A DNA stretch of 64,000 nt, from NCBI RefSeq assembly GCF_023715745.1, contig NZ_JAMBOV010000001.1, forward strand, positions 868,001 through 932,000, given 5' to 3'. A program made the translations under genes and the position numbers. The first letter of the stretch is position 1. Every line of letters starts with the position of its first letter. The notes under the pieces are model-generated. The model worked only from the letters and a program-made list of their open reading frames with translations. It was not told where the DNA came from and searched no databases. This document shows positions 24,222 through 31,823 of the stretch, one piece after another. The stretch comes from Microbacterium oleivorans. Lineage in GTDB: Bacteria > Actinomycetota > Actinomycetes > Actinomycetales > Microbacteriaceae.

Positions 24222-26960
24222 CTACAAGCTTCGCACGACGGCGACGGGTTCGGGCGTCCCGGGCACTGCGACGGGGACCGAGACCGGCTTCACGCGGCGC
24301 AGCGAGCGCAGCAGGGGGCGTCCTACGAGCGCGATCCCGACGACGGTGGTGACCGCGCGCACGGTGTCCCATCCCGCCGTCGAAGTGACGAGCGAGTAGA
24401 GCAGGAAGCTCGCGAGGTTCTCGGTCAGGGGTGCCCCGGGCGTGTACGAGATCGTCGTTCCGGCGCCGACCGCGAACGGCCAGAACCAGAGGTTCATGAC
24501 GAGACCGAAAAGGTACGACGCCACGGCGCCGTGAAGCGCGAGCATCACGATCTCGCCCCGCCCGCGCACCCTCGTCGGCAGGAGCGCGGCGCCGGCGGCC
24601 ACCCACCCGCAGGCGAACATCTGGAACGGCAGCCAGGGCCCCACACCACCCCACACGAGCGACGACAGCAGCAGTGACGCGGCGCCGAGCAGCATCCCGA
24701 ACCGTGCTCCGTAGGCGCGGCCGGCCAGGATCAGCAGGACGAACAGCGCCTCGACACCGCCGACACCCGTCGATGCGAGCCGGATGGCGCCGCCGATCGC
24801 GGCCAGCGTCGCCAGCAGGGCGAGTGTGTGGGCCGAGCGGATCGACGCGTCGACGGTGGTCGCGACGAGCACGACGGCGAGCGGAGCGAGTGCCAGGGCG
24901 ATGACGGGCGCCGCAGCCTGCGCCTGCGACGGCAGCGCGGCCGCCACGAGCGGCCAGGCGAACGCACCGGCGGCGAGCAGGTTCGCGGCGAGCAGCACGA
25001 GTCCGCGCGAGCGAGGGCTGCGCGGTACGGCATCCGGCTGTTCGCGGATCCGGACGGTGTCGCGGGATTCGGATGCCGCGGGCGCGATCGATCCGGATCC
25101 GGTGACGATCGCCGGATCCGACGGCAGACCGCCCGGGCGCAGCACCCCGGCCTCGATGCGCACCGTGCGATCTGCCAGGGCACCAGCGAGCCCCGCGTCG
25201 TGCGTCGCGAAGACGACTGCGGTCCCGGTCTCCGCCGTGCGCACGAGCGCGGTCGCGACGAGCGCGCGGGCGGCGGGGTCGAGGCTACGCGTCGGCTCGT
25301 CGACGAGCAGCGCGGCGGGTCGCTGTGAGCACTGGATCGCGATCGCGAGGCACCGTCGCTGGCCGGCTGACAGGTCCAGCGGATGCCGCTGATGCAGCGC
25401 GTCTGCCGCGGGGGAGTCGGCCGCAATGCCGAGCAGGTCGAGGAACAGGGTGGCTGTGCCGGTTGTCCGTGCGCGCCGATCGGCGTGACGGCACTCGGCC
25501 TCGACGGTGTCGCGGACGAAGAGATCGTCCGAGGCGTCCGGGACCAGGGCGACGTCGCCCGTCGCCCGAACACCCGGCGCGCCCAGCGCGATCGCGGTCA
25601 GCAGGCTCGACTTGCCGGCGCCGTTCGGCCCTCGCACCGCGACGATCTCGCCGGCCGCGACGCGCAGGTCCGCGCCGTCGACCGCGGTCCGCGAGCCGTG
25701 CCGCACGGTCACCCCGCGTGCCTCGAGGACCCTCGCGCCGATCGCCCTGGCCGGCGGCTCGGGCAGCGCTGCCTCGTCCCGCCCGCCGACGCTCACGACG
25801 TCATCGACGACAGCGGCGAACTCACCGGCGCGATGCTCCGCGACCACGACGCAGACCCCCGACCCGTGCGCGAGATCGGCCAGCAATGCGACGATCCGGG
25901 CGCGGGATGCCGTGTCGAGATCCGCGAGGGGTTCGTCGACCAGCAGGAGGGCGGGGCCGTCGACGATCGCCGCGGCGATCGCCACGAGTGTCGCCTCACC
26001 CGCCGACAGCTCCCCGACTCGACGGTCCAGCAGGTGCGTCACCCCGACCCGCTCCGCGCTCTCGGCGACCCGCGCGTCGACTTCCCCGCCCGCCGCGCCC
26101 CGCAGCTCGAGCGCGAGGGCGATCTCGTCGCGCACCCGCTCGGCGGCGAACCCCTGGCGGGGGTCCTGCAGCACGGCCCCGACCGACCGGGCGGTGTCGC
26201 GGGGCAGCCGCGCGTCGCGCGGCATCCCGACCACGTCGATCGTGCCGGCGATCCATCCGCCGTCCGTGGTGGTGTGGAGTCCTGCGAGGCCCCGCAGCAC
26301 GGTGGTCTTGCCCGCGCCGGTGGGGCCGACGACGAGGGTGAGCGTCCCCGCGGCCAGGCCGAGCCGGTCGACGGCCGCGACGGTGCGGTCCCCGTACCCC
26401 CACGCCGCGCCGTCCAGGTGCACGACGGGATCGGCCCGGAGGACCTCGCCCGCCCCGGCGTACCCGCGCAGTTCGAGCGCCGTCCCGAGGGCGACAGCGC
26501 GCTGCAGGGTGCGCTCGAGGACCGGCGCGAGCAGTCGCACCCCGGGGCGCTCACCGCGCAGCCGCGCGGCCCGCCGCACGACGCGCACGGCGTCGGCCAG
26601 TGCGGGCAGGGTCGCCCATGCGAGGGCGAGCGCACGCGCGAGCCCCTGCAGAGGACCGCGCCGCGCCGCGCGCGCGAGCAGGCGCGGCACGTCGATCACC
26701 GCGACGAGCGCTCCGACGATCAGCAGCGGCACCGCGATCGGCAGAGCGGATGCCGCGGCATCCACGAGTCCGTCGGAGGTCACGGGGCCGAGCACCGCGA
26801 CGTGCGCGAAGGGGGCGGGCAGGCGCCACGAGGGCAGATCGAGGAGGACCGCACCGTCGCCGTCCGCGCCCCCGAAGAGGACGCGGTAGAGCACCCGGAC
26901 GACGACGAACCCGACCGCGACGGCGGCCGCGGCCCGCAGCGGTCCGGGGCGGAAGGTCAC
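24222..26960 (-). CDS. Single-chain ECF-type vitamin transporter (EcfT-EcfA-EcfA-EcfS fusion)
   Basis: A 912-residue protein that joins all parts of an energy-coupling-factor importer. Residues about 1-180 are an EcfT-like membrane scaffold ending in the coupling segment ALELRGYAG. Residues 180-395 are ATPase 1 (GPTGAGKTT, signature LSAGE, Walker B LLLVDEP, switch His in VAEHRAG). Residues 405-620 are ATPase 2 (GPNGAGKSS, LSAGQ, ALLVDEP, ATHDAG). Residues about 690-912 contain six hydrophobic segments resembling an S component, with GVGPWLPFQMFACGW near 800. Both ATPases look active. The GTG start overlaps the stop of the upstream DUF4430-like lipoprotein (GTGA). Substrate unproven; cobalamin is my best guess from the partner and the S-domain motif. 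Confidence 0.85.
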   Translation of the reverse strand: MTFRPGPLRAAAAVAVGFVVVRVLYRVLFGGADGDGAVLLDLPSWRLPAPFAHVAVLGPVTSDGLVDAAASALPIAVPLLIVGALVAVIDVPRLLARAARRGPLQGLARALALAWATLPALADAVRVVRRAARLRGERPGVRLLAPVLERTLQRAVALGTALELRGYAGAGEVLRADPVVHLDGAAWGYGDRTVAAVDRLGLAAGTLTLVVGPTGAGKTTVLRGLAGLHTTTDGGWIAGTIDVVGMPRDARLPRDTARSVGAVLQDPRQGFAAERVRDEIALALELRGAAGGEVDARVAESAERVGVTHLLDRRVGELSAGEATLVAIAAAIVDGPALLLVDEPLADLDTASRARIVALLADLAHGSGVCVVVAEHRAGEFAAVVDDVVSVGGRDEAALPEPPARAIGARVLEARGVTVRHGSRTAVDGADLRVAAGEIVAVRGPNGAGKSSLLTAIALGAPGVRATGDVALVPDASDDLFVRDTVEAECRHADRRARTTGTATLFLDLLGIAADSPAADALHQRHPLDLSAGQRRCLAIAIQCSQRPAALLVDEPTRSLDPAARALVATALVRTAETGTAVVFATHDAGLAGALADRTVRIEAGVLRPGGLPSDPAIVTGSGSIAPAASESRDTVRIREQPDAVPRSPRSRGLVLLAANLLAAGAFAWPLVAAALPSQAQAAAPVIALALAPLAVVLVATTVDASIRSAHTLALLATLAAIGGAIRLASTGVGGVEALFVLLILAGRAYGARFGMLLGAASLLLSSLVWGGVGPWLPFQMFACGWVAAGAALLPTRVRGRGEIVMLALHGAVASYLFGLVMNLWFWPFAVGAGTTISYTPGAPLTENLASFLLYSLVTSTAGWDTVRAVTTVVGIALVGRPLLRSLRRVKPVSVPVAVPGTPEPVAVVRSL

Positions 26961-27496
26961 GACGTCGGAGCCGCCGGTTCGCCGTCGAGCGAGAAGAGCA
27001 GCTCGAGGCTCTCGCCGGGTGCGAGCTGCAGGGTCTCGATTCCCTCCTGCGCGAAGCCCCAATCCGCGTCGGCGGACGGTCGCACCCACAGGCCCCAGTA
27101 GGCGAAGCCGGCGGGCATGCTCTCGCAGGTCTCGACGTAGTCGGGATCCTCGGTCGATCCGACGGGTTCGTCGGCGGTGGGCTGTCCGTTCACGCGGCAG
27201 ACGATCGCGTCTCCGTACTCGGTCGTCCCTTCGAGCTCCACGCCGGCGGCGGCGAGGGCGTCGGTCGCCGCGATCGGCTCATCGGCGGCGACGCACGTGT
27301 CGAGTGCGACCTCGTCCGCGCCCGGCAGATCGCCGCCGTCGACGATGACCGTCACCCCGGAGTCGGCGGTGCACGTCGCGGCGGACGGTGCCGGCGACGA
27401 CGGGCCGGGGTCGGCGTTCGGGGCGGCAGGCGCACAGGCGGAGAGGGCGAGCGCCAGCACGGCGGCGGCGAGGGAGGGGAGAGCGCGGGACGTCAC
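26957..27496 (-). CDS. DUF4430-like lipoprotein, probable partner of the ECF transporter
   Basis: A 179-residue lipoprotein. The signal peptide ends in lipobox LSAC (MTSRALPSLAAAVLALALSAC), then a short Pro/Ser linker. The folded part reads VTVIVDGGDL...TDALAAAGVELEGTTEYGDAIVCRVNGQP, ending YWGLWVRPSADADWGFAQEGIETLQLAPGESLELLF. This is the layout of the DUF4430/transcobalamin-C-like domain. The GTG at 27496 is exactly 6 nt after TACCCT (27503-27508), and the stop overlaps the ECF start by 4 nt, so the two are co-translated. I infer a surface cobalamin (or similar ligand) capture role. Domain assignment is by pattern only. Confidence 0.7.
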   Translation of the reverse strand: MTSRALPSLAAAVLALALSACAPAAPNADPGPSSPAPSAATCTADSGVTVIVDGGDLPGADEVALDTCVAADEPIAATDALAAAGVELEGTTEYGDAIVCRVNGQPTADEPVGSTEDPDYVETCESMPAGFAYWGLWVRPSADADWGFAQEGIETLQLAPGESLELLFSLDGEPAAPTS

Positions 27497-27502
27497 CGCT
27501 CC

Positions 27503-27508
27503 AGGGTA
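27503..27508 (-). promoter_or_regulatory. -10 box of the lipoprotein-ECF operon
   Basis: TACCCT, 6 nt before the lipoprotein GTG. The implied leaderless transcript means no B12 riboswitch can sit in the 5' leader. Confidence 0.5.
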
Positions 27509-27576
27509 GGGGCGCGCGGCTCCTCGCGACGGCGAGTGTGACACTGTGCGGCATCCGCTCGACTCGGCCCCGCGCG

Positions 27577-27582
27577 TAGGCT
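27577..27582 (+). promoter_or_regulatory. -10 box of menB
   Basis: TAGGCT, exactly 6 nt before the menB GTG at 27589. Confidence 0.5.
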
Positions 27583-27588
27583 GGCCCG

Positions 27589-28491
27589 GTGACCGTCTCC
27601 GAGCTCTTCGACCCGGCGGAGTGGACCCCGGCGCCCGGCGCCGAGGGCTACACCGACATCACCGCGCACGTCTCGACGGACGGGCGGGTCGCGCGGATCG
27701 CGTTCGACCGGCCCGAGGTCCGCAACGCCTTCCGCCCGCACACCGTCGACGAGCTGTACCGGGCGCTCGACATCGCGCGGCAGGACCCGAAGGTCGGTGT
27801 CGTCCTCCTCACCGGCAACGGACCGAGCCCGAAGGACGGCGGGTGGGCGTTCTGCTCCGGCGGCGACCAGCGCATCCGCGGACGCGACGGGTACAAGTAC
27901 TCCGACGACGAGAGCGCGGTCCACGATCCGGCGCGGGCGGGGCGGCTGCACATCCTCGAGGTGCAGCGCCTCATCCGCTTCATGCCGAAGGTCGTCATCG
28001 CGGTGATCCCGGGATGGGCTGCGGGCGGCGGACACTCGCTGCACATCGTGTGCGACCTGTCCATCGCGAGCGCCGAGCACGGCAGGTTCAAGCAGACCGA
28101 CGCGGATGTCGGATCGTTCGACGCCGGGTACGGCTCGGCGTACATGGCGCGCCAGGTGGGGCAGAAGGTGGCGCGCGAGGTGTTCTTCCTCGCCGAGGAG
28201 TACTCGGCGCAGCGCGCGTACGAGATGGGCGCGGTCAACCGCGTCGTGCCGCACGCCGACCTCGAGCGCCAGGCCCTCGACATGGCGCGGACCATCCTCG
28301 GCAAGTCTCCGACCGCGATCCGCATGCTGAAGTTCGCGTTCAACGCGATCGACGACGGCATGGTCGGCCAGCAGGTGTTCGCCGGCGAGGCGACCCGGCT
28401 CGCCTACGGCACCGACGAGGCCGTCGAGGGCCGCGACGCGTTCCTCGAGAAGCGCGACCCGGACTGGTCGCCCTACCCGTACCACTTCTGA
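27589..28491 (+). CDS. menB: 1,4-Dihydroxy-2-naphthoyl-CoA synthase
   Basis: Cyclises o-succinylbenzoyl-CoA to DHNA-CoA in menaquinone synthesis. It is a crotonase-fold enzyme of 300 residues. Typical MenB features are RIAFDRPEVRNAFRPHTVDEL near residue 40, the oxyanion-hole region FCSGGDQRIRGRDGYKY (near 88), PGWAAGGGHSLHIVCDL (near 140), and the catalytic-loop region DVGSFDAGYGSAYMARQVG (near 174). The C-terminus WSPYPYHF is characteristic of the family. The GTG follows TAGGCT by 6 nt. menE begins 8 nt after its stop, so the two form an operon. Confidence 0.96.
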   Translation: MTVSELFDPAEWTPAPGAEGYTDITAHVSTDGRVARIAFDRPEVRNAFRPHTVDELYRALDIARQDPKVGVVLLTGNGPSPKDGGWAFCSGGDQRIRGRDGYKYSDDESAVHDPARAGRLHILEVQRLIRFMPKVVIAVIPGWAAGGGHSLHIVCDLSIASAEHGRFKQTDADVGSFDAGYGSAYMARQVGQKVAREVFFLAEEYSAQRAYEMGAVNRVVPHADLERQALDMARTILGKSPTAIRMLKFAFNAIDDGMVGQQVFAGEATRLAYGTDEAVEGRDAFLEKRDPDWSPYPYHF

Positions 28492-28499
28492 GTCCGGCG

Positions 28500-29666
28500 A
28501 TGCAGCTGCGCCGCCTCGACTCCGCCGATCCTCGTGACGTCCTGCGGGCGCTGCGGGCGGCCGTGCTGGGCGCGGGGCCCGCGGTGGCGCTCGGCGGCGC
28601 GGAGGGCCTGCCGGGCGAGGTCGCGGCGGGCACGGCCGTCGTCGTCACGACGAGCGGGTCGACGGGGTACCCGAAGTCCGTCGCGCTCAGCCGGTCGGCG
28701 CTGACGTCGTCGGCGCTCGCGACCGCCGACCGCATCGGCAGCGGCAGCTGGCTCCTCGCCCTGCCCGCCACCTATGTCGCCGGCGTCCAGGTCATGGTGC
28801 GGGCGCTCGTCGCCGGGCGCGACCCGGCGATCCTGGCGGGGTCGTTCACGGCGCAGACCTTCACCGCGGCGGCGTCGGCGATGGCCGCGAGCGAGGGCGG
28901 GCGCCGGATCCCGACGTACACGTCGCTCGTGCCTGCGCAGGTGCAGACAGTGGTCGAGGCGGGGGAGACGGATGCCGCGGTCGCGCGTGCGTTCGTGTCG
29001 TTCGAGGCTGTGCTCGTCGGCGGGCAGGCGCTCCCGCCCGCTCTCGCCGAGCGCGCCCTCGCGCTCGGTGCGCGGATCGTCCGCACCTACGGATCGACCG
29101 AGACGAGCGGAGGCTGCGTCTACGACGGCCGACCGCTCGAGGGTGTGCGCGTGCGGATCGCCGACGGCGAGGTGCAGCTGAGTGGCCCGACGCTCGCCGA
29201 CGGCTATCTCGGCGATCCCGAGCTCACCGCCGAGGCGTTCGTCCGGGACGAGGACGGGGCGCGCTGGTACCGCACGGGCGACTCCGGGTCCTTCGACGAC
29301 GGCGTGCTGCGGGTCACGGGTCGCCGCGACAACGTCATCGTCTCGGGTGGTGTGAACGTCTCGCTCGACCGGGTAGAGCAGGCCACACGGACCGTGACGG
29401 GACTCGAGGGTGCCGTGGTCGTGCCGACGACGGACGAGCGGTGGGGTGCGGCATCCGTCGTCGTCCTCTCACGGGCAGCGCTCGCCGGCCGGGGTGAGCC
29501 CGACGTGCTCGAGGAGGTGCGCCGGGTCGTCGCGGCCGCCATCGGTGCGCCGGCGCGTCCGCGGGAGCTGCTCGTGCTCGATGCCGTGCCGCTGACCGCG
29601 AGCGGCAAACCCGACCGCGCGCTGCTCCGGCGACTACTCGCGGAGGACGCCGTCCCCGGCGCCTGA
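28500..29666 (+). CDS. menE: o-Succinylbenzoate-CoA ligase
   Basis: Activates o-succinylbenzoate with ATP and CoA, supplying the substrate of the adjacent menB. At 388 residues it is a short ANL adenylation enzyme, as usual for actinobacterial MenE. The P-loop is VVVTTSGSTGYPKSVAL (near residue 45). The A5 motif is RTYGSTETSGGCVYDG (near 200). The A7 core is WYRTGDSG (near 258), the hinge is GRRDNVIVSGGVNVS, and the catalytic Lys is in TASGKPDRALLRR at the C-terminus. The ATG at 28500 lies 8 nt after the menB stop. The 3' end overlaps the convergent VOC gene by 33 nt. Confidence 0.94.
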   Translation: MQLRRLDSADPRDVLRALRAAVLGAGPAVALGGAEGLPGEVAAGTAVVVTTSGSTGYPKSVALSRSALTSSALATADRIGSGSWLLALPATYVAGVQVMVRALVAGRDPAILAGSFTAQTFTAAASAMAASEGGRRIPTYTSLVPAQVQTVVEAGETDAAVARAFVSFEAVLVGGQALPPALAERALALGARIVRTYGSTETSGGCVYDGRPLEGVRVRIADGEVQLSGPTLADGYLGDPELTAEAFVRDEDGARWYRTGDSGSFDDGVLRVTGRRDNVIVSGGVNVSLDRVEQATRTVTGLEGAVVVPTTDERWGAASVVVLSRAALAGRGEPDVLEEVRRVVAAAIGAPARPRELLVLDAVPLTASGKPDRALLRRLLAEDAVPGA

Positions 29667-30038
29667 TGCGAACGGACCGGTCTGCACGACGCAGAACCGG
29701 TTGCCTTCGGTGTCCTCGAGGACGATCCAGTCCGCATCGTCCGGGTACCCGTCCCAGTCCACCTCGCGCGCGCCGAGGGCGAGCAGTCGGGCGACCTCCT
29801 CGCCCTGATCCTCGGCGTAGAGGTCGAGATGGATCCGCGGCGGGTAGTGCTGCGGGTAGCCGGTGACTGAGAGGGCGAGGCTCGGCAGCGGGTCGCTCCA
29901 TCGGGTCTTCTCGGGCGAGTCGAGGAGAGCCCAGTCGACGTCGGTCTTGCGGGCGGTGTAGCCGAGTGCCTGCGTCCAGAACGTGATGGCGCGATCGATG
30001 TCCTCGACGGTGAGCACGATGTTCCCGATGTGCAGCAT
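29634..30038 (-). CDS. VOC (glyoxalase/dioxygenase) superfamily protein
   Basis: A 134-residue vicinal-oxygen-chelate fold protein. It begins MLHIGNIVLTVEDIDRAITFWTQALGY, the standard first beta-alpha-beta unit, and ends with EDTEGNRFCVVQTGP, the matching last strand with a Glu/Cys region. Candidate metal ligands are H7-less here; His in RIHLDLYAED and Glu in LEDTEGN are the likeliest, so a metal site is possible but incomplete. The ATG at 30038 is 6 nt after GAGACT, consistent with the local leaderless pattern. It is convergent with and overlaps menE. Members include bleomycin-resistance-like binders and glyoxalases; the substrate is unknown. Confidence 0.75.
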   Translation of the reverse strand: MLHIGNIVLTVEDIDRAITFWTQALGYTARKTDVDWALLDSPEKTRWSDPLPSLALSVTGYPQHYPPRIHLDLYAEDQGEEVARLLALGAREVDWDGYPDDADWIVLEDTEGNRFCVVQTGPFASGAGDGVLRE

Positions 30039-30111
30039 GCGCCCAGTCTCCGCCTGCGGCGCCGTACGCGGGAGGGGGTGGCGCGGGGGAGCGCGGATAG
30101 GATTCTTGGTC

Positions 30112-31089
30112 GTGGCCGCATCCCGAAAAACCTCACGCAAGCCCGCCGCGAAGCGCTCCGGTTCGCGCGGCAACCCGGCGAAGACGCGCGTCTCGTCCGC
30201 GCCGTCCAAGCCCGCCCCGGTGACGGCGCGCGACTGGATCGGTGCCGCGCGGCTGCGCACCCTCCCCCTCGCCATCAGCCCGATCCTCGTCGGAACCGGC
30301 GCCGCGATCGCCGTCGGAGCGGGCTTCCACTGGGTTCTCGCCCTCTGCTGCCTCGTCGTCGCGGTGTCTCTTCAGATCGCGGTCAACTTCGCCAACGACT
30401 ACAGCGACGGCGTGCGGGGAACCGACGACCACCGCGTGGGACCGACCCGCCTGACCGCGTCGGGACGCGTCGCGCCCCGCGCGGTCCTGATCGCCGCCCT
30501 CATCTTCTTCGGCATCGCGGCGGTCACGGGCCTCGCGATCGTCATCCGCACCCAGTTCTGGTGGCTGCTCGCGGTCGGGGCCGTCTGCATCGTCGCGGCG
30601 TGGTTCTACACCGGTGGCAAGCGACCCTACGGCTACTTCGGTCTCGGCGAGCTCTTCGTGTTCGTTTTCTTCGGGCCCGTCGCGGTCATCGGCACGACCT
30701 TCGTGCAGGCGGGGTCCGTGCCGCAGGAGTCCTGGATCCCGTCGATCGCCGTCGGCGCCCTCGCGTGCGGCGTGCTGGTGACGAACAACCTGCGCGACAT
30801 CGATCAGGACCGTGTCGCGGGCAAGCGCACCCTCACGGTCCTCATCGGCAAGCGCGCGTCCCAGGTTCTCTACACCGTGTTCATGCTCGTGCCGTTCGCG
30901 ATCGTGCCGATCCTGGCGGTCTTCTACCCGGTGGCGTGGCTTTCGCTGATCGTCCTGCTCGCGACCCTCTCGGCCACGCTCATCGTCTGGACCTACCGCA
31001 CGCCGCGCGAACTCATCGTCGCGCTGCAGCTGAGCTCGCTGGCATCGCTCGCGTGGAGCGCGTTCATCCTCTGGGCGTTCGTCGCCTGA
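30112..31089 (+). CDS. menA: 1,4-Dihydroxy-2-naphthoate polyprenyltransferase
   Basis: Attaches the polyprenyl tail to DHNA in the membrane, giving demethylmenaquinone. The 325-residue protein has a basic, Lys/Ser/Pro-rich N-terminal tail of about 40 residues, then the UbiA-family core. The first Asp-rich motif is NFANDYSDGVRGTDDHR (near residue 88) and the second is NNLRDIDQDRVAGKRTL (near 225). Eight to nine hydrophobic helices follow. The start is GTG, 8 nt after TAGGAT (30098-30103); the long tail leaves room for a later start, but no good candidate is visible. It is separate from the menBE pair by the convergent VOC gene. Confidence 0.94.
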   Translation: MAASRKTSRKPAAKRSGSRGNPAKTRVSSAPSKPAPVTARDWIGAARLRTLPLAISPILVGTGAAIAVGAGFHWVLALCCLVVAVSLQIAVNFANDYSDGVRGTDDHRVGPTRLTASGRVAPRAVLIAALIFFGIAAVTGLAIVIRTQFWWLLAVGAVCIVAAWFYTGGKRPYGYFGLGELFVFVFFGPVAVIGTTFVQAGSVPQESWIPSIAVGALACGVLVTNNLRDIDQDRVAGKRTLTVLIGKRASQVLYTVFMLVPFAIVPILAVFYPVAWLSLIVLLATLSATLIVWTYRTPRELIVALQLSSLASLAWSAFILWAFVA

Positions 31090-31092
31090 GCG

Positions 31093-31350
31093 TCAGTTCG
31101 CCGCGTCCTCGACCGCTTCGTCACTCTCGGCCCGCTTACGCGCCGCGCGGGTCTCGGCGATGCCGGCCGAGACCTCGTCCAGCGGACGACGGAGGAACAG
31201 CATCGAGAGGCTGAGACCGATGAGGGCGGCGAAGATGGCGGCGAGCCAGTACTGCTCGCGCAGGACCGGGAAGAGCATCATGATGCCGAACGGGACGAAG
31301 AAGGCGAGCAGCCGCAGCAACGCGAAGACGAGGGCTGAGCGGGCACGCAT
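31093..31350 (-). CDS. DUF4229 small membrane protein
   Basis: An 85-residue protein with two membrane helices (ALVFALLRLLAFFVPFGIMML and YWLAAIFAALIGLSLSMLFL). A charged cytoplasmic tail rich in Arg/Glu follows (ETRAARKRAESDEAVEDAAN). This matches the DUF4229 pattern typical of actinobacteria. The ATG is exactly 6 nt after TAGAAT (31357-31362, minus strand). It is convergent with menA (3 nt apart) and is often found near men genes. Function unknown. Confidence 0.8.
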   Translation of the reverse strand: MRARSALVFALLRLLAFFVPFGIMMLFPVLREQYWLAAIFAALIGLSLSMLFLRRPLDEVSAGIAETRAARKRAESDEAVEDAAN

Positions 31351-31426
31351 ATCCCCATTCTACGACCGTGCCCTCGTGCCGTCGCCCGGCAGCCTCGGGG
31401 TGCGAACGCGCGCCTAGGATGGAGGA

Positions 31427-31822
31427 ATGGCGCGCGTGTACCTCGTTCTGGCGCTGCTGCTGGCCGCGTTCTGGGTCTACAGCGTCGTCGATTGCGCCGT
31501 CCAGTCTCCGACCCGTCACCGCGGGGTCAGCAAGCCGATCTGGCTGCTGATCGTCATCCTGCTGCCGGTCGTGGGCGGCATCCTCTGGTTCGTCATCGGC
31601 CGTGCTCGCGCCTCGTCGAGCCGTGTCGCCTTCCGCGCCCCCGACGACGACCCGGAGTTCCTCGGACGCCTGAACACCACCAGCGACCAGGACGAGCGCA
31701 TCCGCCGTCTCGAGGAGGAGCTCGCAGCGCTCGACTCCGAGGCTCCCGACCCGCGTGATCGTCCGATCGACCCGCCGGCGGACGACGACTCCGACGAGCA
31801 GTCGCGCGGGTCGCGTTCCTGA
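31427..31822 (+). CDS. PLD-nuclease N-terminal (PLDc_N) type small membrane protein
   Basis: A 131-residue protein with two N-terminal helices (VYLVLALLLAAFWVYSVVDCA and WLLIVILLPVVGGILWFVIG). They are joined by the short basic turn SPTRHRGVSKPI, the classic PLDc_N arrangement. The remaining 70 residues are polar and acidic and probably cytoplasmic. There is no phospholipase catalytic HKD motif, so no enzymatic role is implied. The ATG follows TAGGAT (31415-31420) by exactly 6 nt, with GGAGGA in the spacer. It ends 1 nt before menD, suggesting co-transcription. Confidence 0.8.
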   Translation: MARVYLVLALLLAAFWVYSVVDCAVQSPTRHRGVSKPIWLLIVILLPVVGGILWFVIGRARASSSRVAFRAPDDDPEFLGRLNTTSDQDERIRRLEEELAALDSEAPDPRDRPIDPPADDDSDEQSRGSRS

Positions 31823-31823
31823 C

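Noticed and set aside
29634..29666. The menE/VOC 33-nt convergent overlap as a sign of frameshift.
   Set aside because: Both proteins keep their family C-termini; convergent overlaps of this size are ordinary.
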